Shown here one piece after another: positions 7,185-8,876 of a stretch of 8,876 bases of DNA (the stretch's first letter is position 1; every line of letters begins with the position of its first letter). Source of the stretch: DAXETY01 sp051155755 (GTDB lineage: Bacteria; Desulfobacterota; Desulfobacteria; Desulfobacterales; SG8-13). Below the pieces are notes generated by a model that was not told the origin of the DNA, did not search any database, and saw nothing but the letters and a program-made list of their open reading frames with translations. Made by a program: the position numbers and the translations under genes. The stretch is from the NCBI GenBank assembly GCA_051155755.1, contig DAXETY010000058.1, positions 1-8,876 on the forward strand, in the 5' to 3' direction.

Positions 7185-7538
7185 CTAAGCGCATTTTGAT
7201 TCAGCCGACTCCGACAAGATTGTATTCAACCGATCAGCGTCCTGCCGTGCTATGGCGTCATCTGACACCGAGCCGATCACCCATGCCAGGGCACCGGCTA
7301 CCATCGGTGCCGCCTTTTCTGTATGCAGCCGATAATACATCCAGCGGCCTTCTTTTCGGCCTTTGATCAGCCGGGCAGTACGCAGAATAAACAGATGCTT
7401 TGACACGGTAGAGGGAGACAGGTGCAGCATGTCGATCAACTGGCACACGCACAACTCATCGTGACGGCTGAGGGCCAGCAGGATTCGCACTCGATTTTCA
7501 TCCGCCAGGGCTTTGGTGATACTCATGAAATCGAACAT
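7185..7538 (-). CDS. arsR: ArsR/SmtB-family arsenic-responsive repressor
   Basis: A 117-residue winged helix-turn-helix regulator. The helix-turn-helix is SPSTVSKHLFILRTARLI (about 41-58) and the wing is GRKEGRWMYYRL (about 60-71). ELCVCQL places Cys30 and Cys32 in the metalloid-binding CxC of the ArsR type, which binds As(III) or Sb(III) and releases the repressor from DNA. Cys116 near the C-terminus could add a ligand. ATG 7538 is used; Met5 (7526) is a possible internal start, and the ribosome site is weak (AGG, eight bases upstream). It is the first gene of the arsR-small protein-arsM unit, and it probably represses its own promoter through the dyad at 7575-7595. Confidence 0.93.
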   Translation of the reverse strand: MFDFMSITKALADENRVRILLALSRHDELCVCQLIDMLHLSPSTVSKHLFILRTARLIKGRKEGRWMYYRLHTEKAAPMVAGALAWVIGSVSDDAIARQDADRLNTILSESAESKCA

Positions 7539-7574
7539 TAGAATAACCTATATTTCGTCAATGAACGAATTAAT

Positions 7575-7607
7575 GGCTTATCTTAAGCGATAACCATGGA
7601 TTGTCAA
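7575..7607 (-). promoter_or_regulatory. arsR promoter with overlapping operator dyad
   Basis: On the minus strand TTGACA (7602-7607) is a perfect -35 box, followed after 16 bases by TAAGAT (7580-7585) as -10. The imperfect dyad GGCTTATC-TTAAGC-GATAACC (7575-7595) spans the -10 box, where an ArsR-type repressor would block polymerase. A second dyad, TTCGT-N6-ACGAA (7554-7569), lies in the leader just before the gene. Which dyad is bound is not known. Confidence 0.6.
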
Positions 7608-7841
7608 GCGCTTAAAAAACCGTTACAAAATCCGTATCTATTTTTCACGTATGATCGCTACGGAATTTATGAAACGATACGTCCCAAACGTTCTTTTCAC
7701 CCCTTTATCTATTATGAACTGGCGGATGAACGAATCCTCGTGGTGCTGCAGACCCTGAGCGAATTGGCTGTCGATCTGATTGCCGCCAGGAAGATCTTTC
7801 AGCACGGAGGCAAATCTACTCTTTTTCAGAAAATACCGTAA
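7596..7841 (+). CDS. Hypothetical protein, possibly interrupted
   Basis: A frame of 81 codons whose protein I do not recognise. The region from about residue 18 looks protein-like (YDRYGIYETIRPKRSFHPFI, then a helical stretch ADERILVVLQTLSELAV). There is no Shine-Dalgarno before ATG 7596, so the true start is uncertain. After TAA 7839-7841 the same frame stays open for 26 more codons to TAA 7920-7922, encoding SPEDWWFERFGDDPLWG and a basic end, which also looks protein-like. The locus could be a decayed gene with a nonsense mutation, or a short gene followed by chance sequence. It lies between the arsR promoter region and the dsrE-like operon. Confidence 0.35.
   Translation: MDCQALKKPLQNPYLFFTYDRYGIYETIRPKRSFHPFIYYELADERILVVLQTLSELAVDLIAARKIFQHGGKSTLFQKIP
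7601..7629 (+). promoter_or_regulatory. Possible divergent promoter facing right
   Basis: TTGTCA (7601-7606, five of six consensus bases), a 17-base spacer and TACAAA (7624-7629, four of six) make a plausible promoter reading toward the dsrE-like genes. Its -35 box occupies almost the same bases as the arsR -35 box on the other strand, so the two promoters could compete or be jointly controlled. Confidence 0.3.
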
Positions 7842-7982
7842 AAAAGGCACCACTCGCCCGAAGACTGGTGGTTTGAGCGTTTCGGCGATGATCCGTTGTG
7901 GGGAAAGGCCAGGAAAAAGTAAGTTTCGAAATACTAGGCGATCATGTTGGACTTGATAAAACCGGTGACAACGGGAGGGATT

Positions 7983-8336
7983 ATGACGCAAATTACCTTG
8001 ATACTCGGATCGCCGCCATACGGCGGCCAGGATGTGGACACCGTGCTGGGCATCGCCCGGGCGGCGTTGGAAAAAGGCCACCGGGTCACTGTGGTCGGCT
8101 CCGGCGATGGCACCTACGGATTTTTGAAAGGCCAGCGGGCATCGAGCGTCCCCAGCGCCGATAAGGGATTTGCCGACCTGATCGCCAAAGGCGCCCGGGT
8201 GGACCTGTGAGGGACGTGTTTCAGCTTCCGCGGGTTGCGGAAGGAACAGTTTATCAAAGGCGCTGCACCCGGCACCCTCAAGAGCCTGTTTGAAATTCTC
8301 GGCGACACCGACGTGCTGCTCAGTGTCGGCCCGTAA
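7983..8336 (+). CDS. DsrE-family protein with in-frame UGA read as selenocysteine
   Basis: A 117-residue DsrE-superfamily protein if TGA 8208-8210 is decoded as selenocysteine (Sec76). The N-terminal half (ITLILGSPPYGGQDVDTVLG and the strand/helix of GHRVTVVGSGDG) is DsrE-like. After the TGA the same frame continues with GTCFSFRGLRKEQFIKGA and a normal C-terminus to TAA 8334-8336. In many DsrE-like proteins this site reads CGTCxxxRG, so the TGA replaces the first, sulfur-carrying cysteine and makes a Sec-x-x-Cys pair with Cys79. A hairpin starts 14 bases later. ATG 7983 is chosen for GGGAGGG at 7973-7979. DsrE-type proteins carry persulfide in sulfur relays; the Sec form may be a redox or selenosulfide enzyme. 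Ordinary annotation would truncate it at residue 75. It leads an operon with two related genes. Confidence 0.88.
8208..8243 (+). promoter_or_regulatory. UGA codon with bacterial SECIS-like hairpin
   Basis: After TGA (8208-8210) a perfect seven-base-pair stem forms from CTTCCGC (8225-8231) and GCGGAAG (8237-8243) with loop GGGTT (8232-8236). The first loop G is 22 bases past the UGA. A short stem with a small, G-starting apical loop roughly 16-37 bases downstream is what the bacterial SECIS consensus asks for, so SelB could be recruited here. The hairpin lies within the coding sequence, as bacterial SECIS elements do. Confidence 0.8.
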
Positions 8337-8347
8337 AGGAGGAGGCA

Positions 8348-8728
8348 ATGACGAAAGACATTCTGGTGGTAATCCGCCGGGGACCTTACGGCGATTTTCA
8401 GGCGGCCGAAGGGCTGCGGCATGCCAACGGCGCCATTTCCCTGGGATTTCGGCCCATCGTGGTGCTGGTCGACGACGGTGTTTATCTGGCCAAGGCGGAA
8501 CAGGATCCCGGCCAAAGCCCCTGGCTTTCGCTGGGGGGCACCCTGGAGGAGCTCGTCGCACGCGGACTTTACGAAAAAAAGGACGCACCGTCCGAGTTCT
8601 ACGTTGAAAAGCAGTCTCTGGCGGCACGCGGGCTGGATCCGGAGGAACTGGTCGAAGAACTGGAACCGGTCGATCATCGCAAAGTCTCGGAGCTGTTGGC
8701 CGCCAACCGGCTCCAACTCATCTTTTAA
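8348..8728 (+). CDS. DsrE/DsrF-like (TusC-like) sulfur relay protein
   Basis: A 126-residue protein of the DsrE/F superfamily. It begins with the strand KDILVVIRRGPYG, then a helix and IVVLVDDGVYLA, which matches the DsrF/TusC motif before the central loop. A later SLAARGL aligns with SFRGL of the preceding selenoprotein, but there is no cysteine anywhere in the chain, as expected for the structural DsrF/TusC role rather than a sulfur carrier. AAAGGAGGAGG lies directly before ATG 8348, and only 11 bases separate it from the previous stop, so the two genes are one operon. In known systems DsrE, DsrF and DsrH (or TusD, TusC, TusB) form a hexamer. Assignment to the superfamily is firm; the exact subfamily is less so. 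Confidence 0.82.
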   Translation: MTKDILVVIRRGPYGDFQAAEGLRHANGAISLGFRPIVVLVDDGVYLAKAEQDPGQSPWLSLGGTLEELVARGLYEKKDAPSEFYVEKQSLAARGLDPEELVEELEPVDHRKVSELLAANRLQLIF

Positions 8729-8739
8729 GGATAGATCAC

Positions 8740-8876
8740 ATGAACATCGCCATCTTGCTCAAAAACGGACCCTGCACCGACGAAGCCGGCCGGGCCCTGC
8801 AAACGGCCGGCGACATGCTGGCCGAGGGCCACAGCGTCAGTTTGTACCTGCTGCAGGAAGCGGTGCGTTTCTGCCG
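8740..8876 (+). CDS. DsrE-superfamily protein, N-terminal part (runs off the window)
   Basis: The first 45 complete codons of a third relay-type gene, starting at ATG 8740 with AAGGA (8727-8731) eight bases upstream and 11 bases after the previous stop. MNIAILLKNGPCTDEAGRAL, a helix and EGHSVSLYLLQEAVRFC fit the first strand, helix and second strand of a DsrE-like fold. Cys12 and Cys45 are visible. By position it would be the DsrH/TusB counterpart, but the visible part looks more like another DsrE-type subunit, and the sequence stops before the diagnostic cysteine region. It is cut by the end of the window, not broken. Confidence 0.72.
   Translation, partial: MNIAILLKNGPCTDEAGRALQTAGDMLAEGHSVSLYLLQEAVRFC

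Noticed and set aside
7848..7875. CACCA/TGGTG inverted repeat as a terminator
   Set aside because: The stem is only about five base pairs with a long loop, and no T-run follows.
7983..8210. Reading the first DsrE-like gene as a pseudogene or a 75-residue truncated protein
   Set aside because: The frame remains intact and family-like after the TGA, the TGA replaces the functional cysteine, and a SECIS-like hairpin follows at the right distance; a random nonsense mutation would not give all three.
7638..8627. Open minus-strand frame of 329 codons
   Set aside because: It runs antisense to the selenoprotein and DsrF-like genes, is rich in Arg, Pro and Gly in a low-complexity way, has no family motif, and the plus-strand genes have good ribosome sites and clear motifs.

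Overview
The window looks like a chromosomal segment of an anaerobic, sulfate-reducing-type bacterium, most likely Desulfobacterota (former Deltaproteobacteria). The pointers are a DsrE/DsrF-type sulfur-relay locus, an apparent UGA-encoded selenoprotein, a PAS domain with a Cys-x-x-Cys-Pro cluster in a NarL-type histidine kinase, and a large NDP-forming acyl-CoA synthetase/GNAT fusion. The taxonomic call is inference; there is no rRNA or marker gene here.

Layout. (1) 1-1157, plus strand: the end of a 2-oxoacid dehydrogenase E2 acyltransferase, then an acyl carrier protein (ACP), an AhpD-like CxxC protein and a second ACP, closed by a hairpin/T-tract terminator. (2) 1092-3857, minus strand: a 921-residue acyl-CoA synthetase (NDP-forming)/GNAT fusion of the Pat/PatZ type, convergent with and overlapping the ACP2 end. 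(3) 3858-4282: AT-rich non-coding stretch with a perfect -10 box. (4) 4283-6025, plus strand: a PAS/HisKA_3/HATPase kinase fused to a NarL-type receiver with no DNA-binding domain, visibly poorer in GC than its neighbours. (5) 6094-7538, minus strand: an arsenic cluster, arsR, a 45-residue membrane-like small protein and arsM, with a promoter/operator upstream of arsR. (6) 7596-7922, plus strand: an unrecognised, interrupted small frame. (7) 7983-8876, plus strand: three consecutive DsrE/F-superfamily genes. The first is read through an in-frame TGA that falls at the first cysteine of the family CGTCxxxRG motif and is followed at the right distance by a hairpin fitting a bacterial SECIS element.

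How they may work together. The left block concerns acyl-group chemistry: E2 and two phosphopantetheine carriers could move acyl groups, the AhpD-like dithiol could exchange electrons with lipoyl groups, and the Pat-like enzyme could make acyl-CoA or acetylate lysines of other enzymes. The arsenic block senses As(III) and methylates it. The right block is a sulfur-transfer relay whose first member uses selenocysteine. The strongest discoveries are the selenocysteine DsrE-like protein and the small protein inside the arsenic operon, both easily missed by ordinary gene calling.
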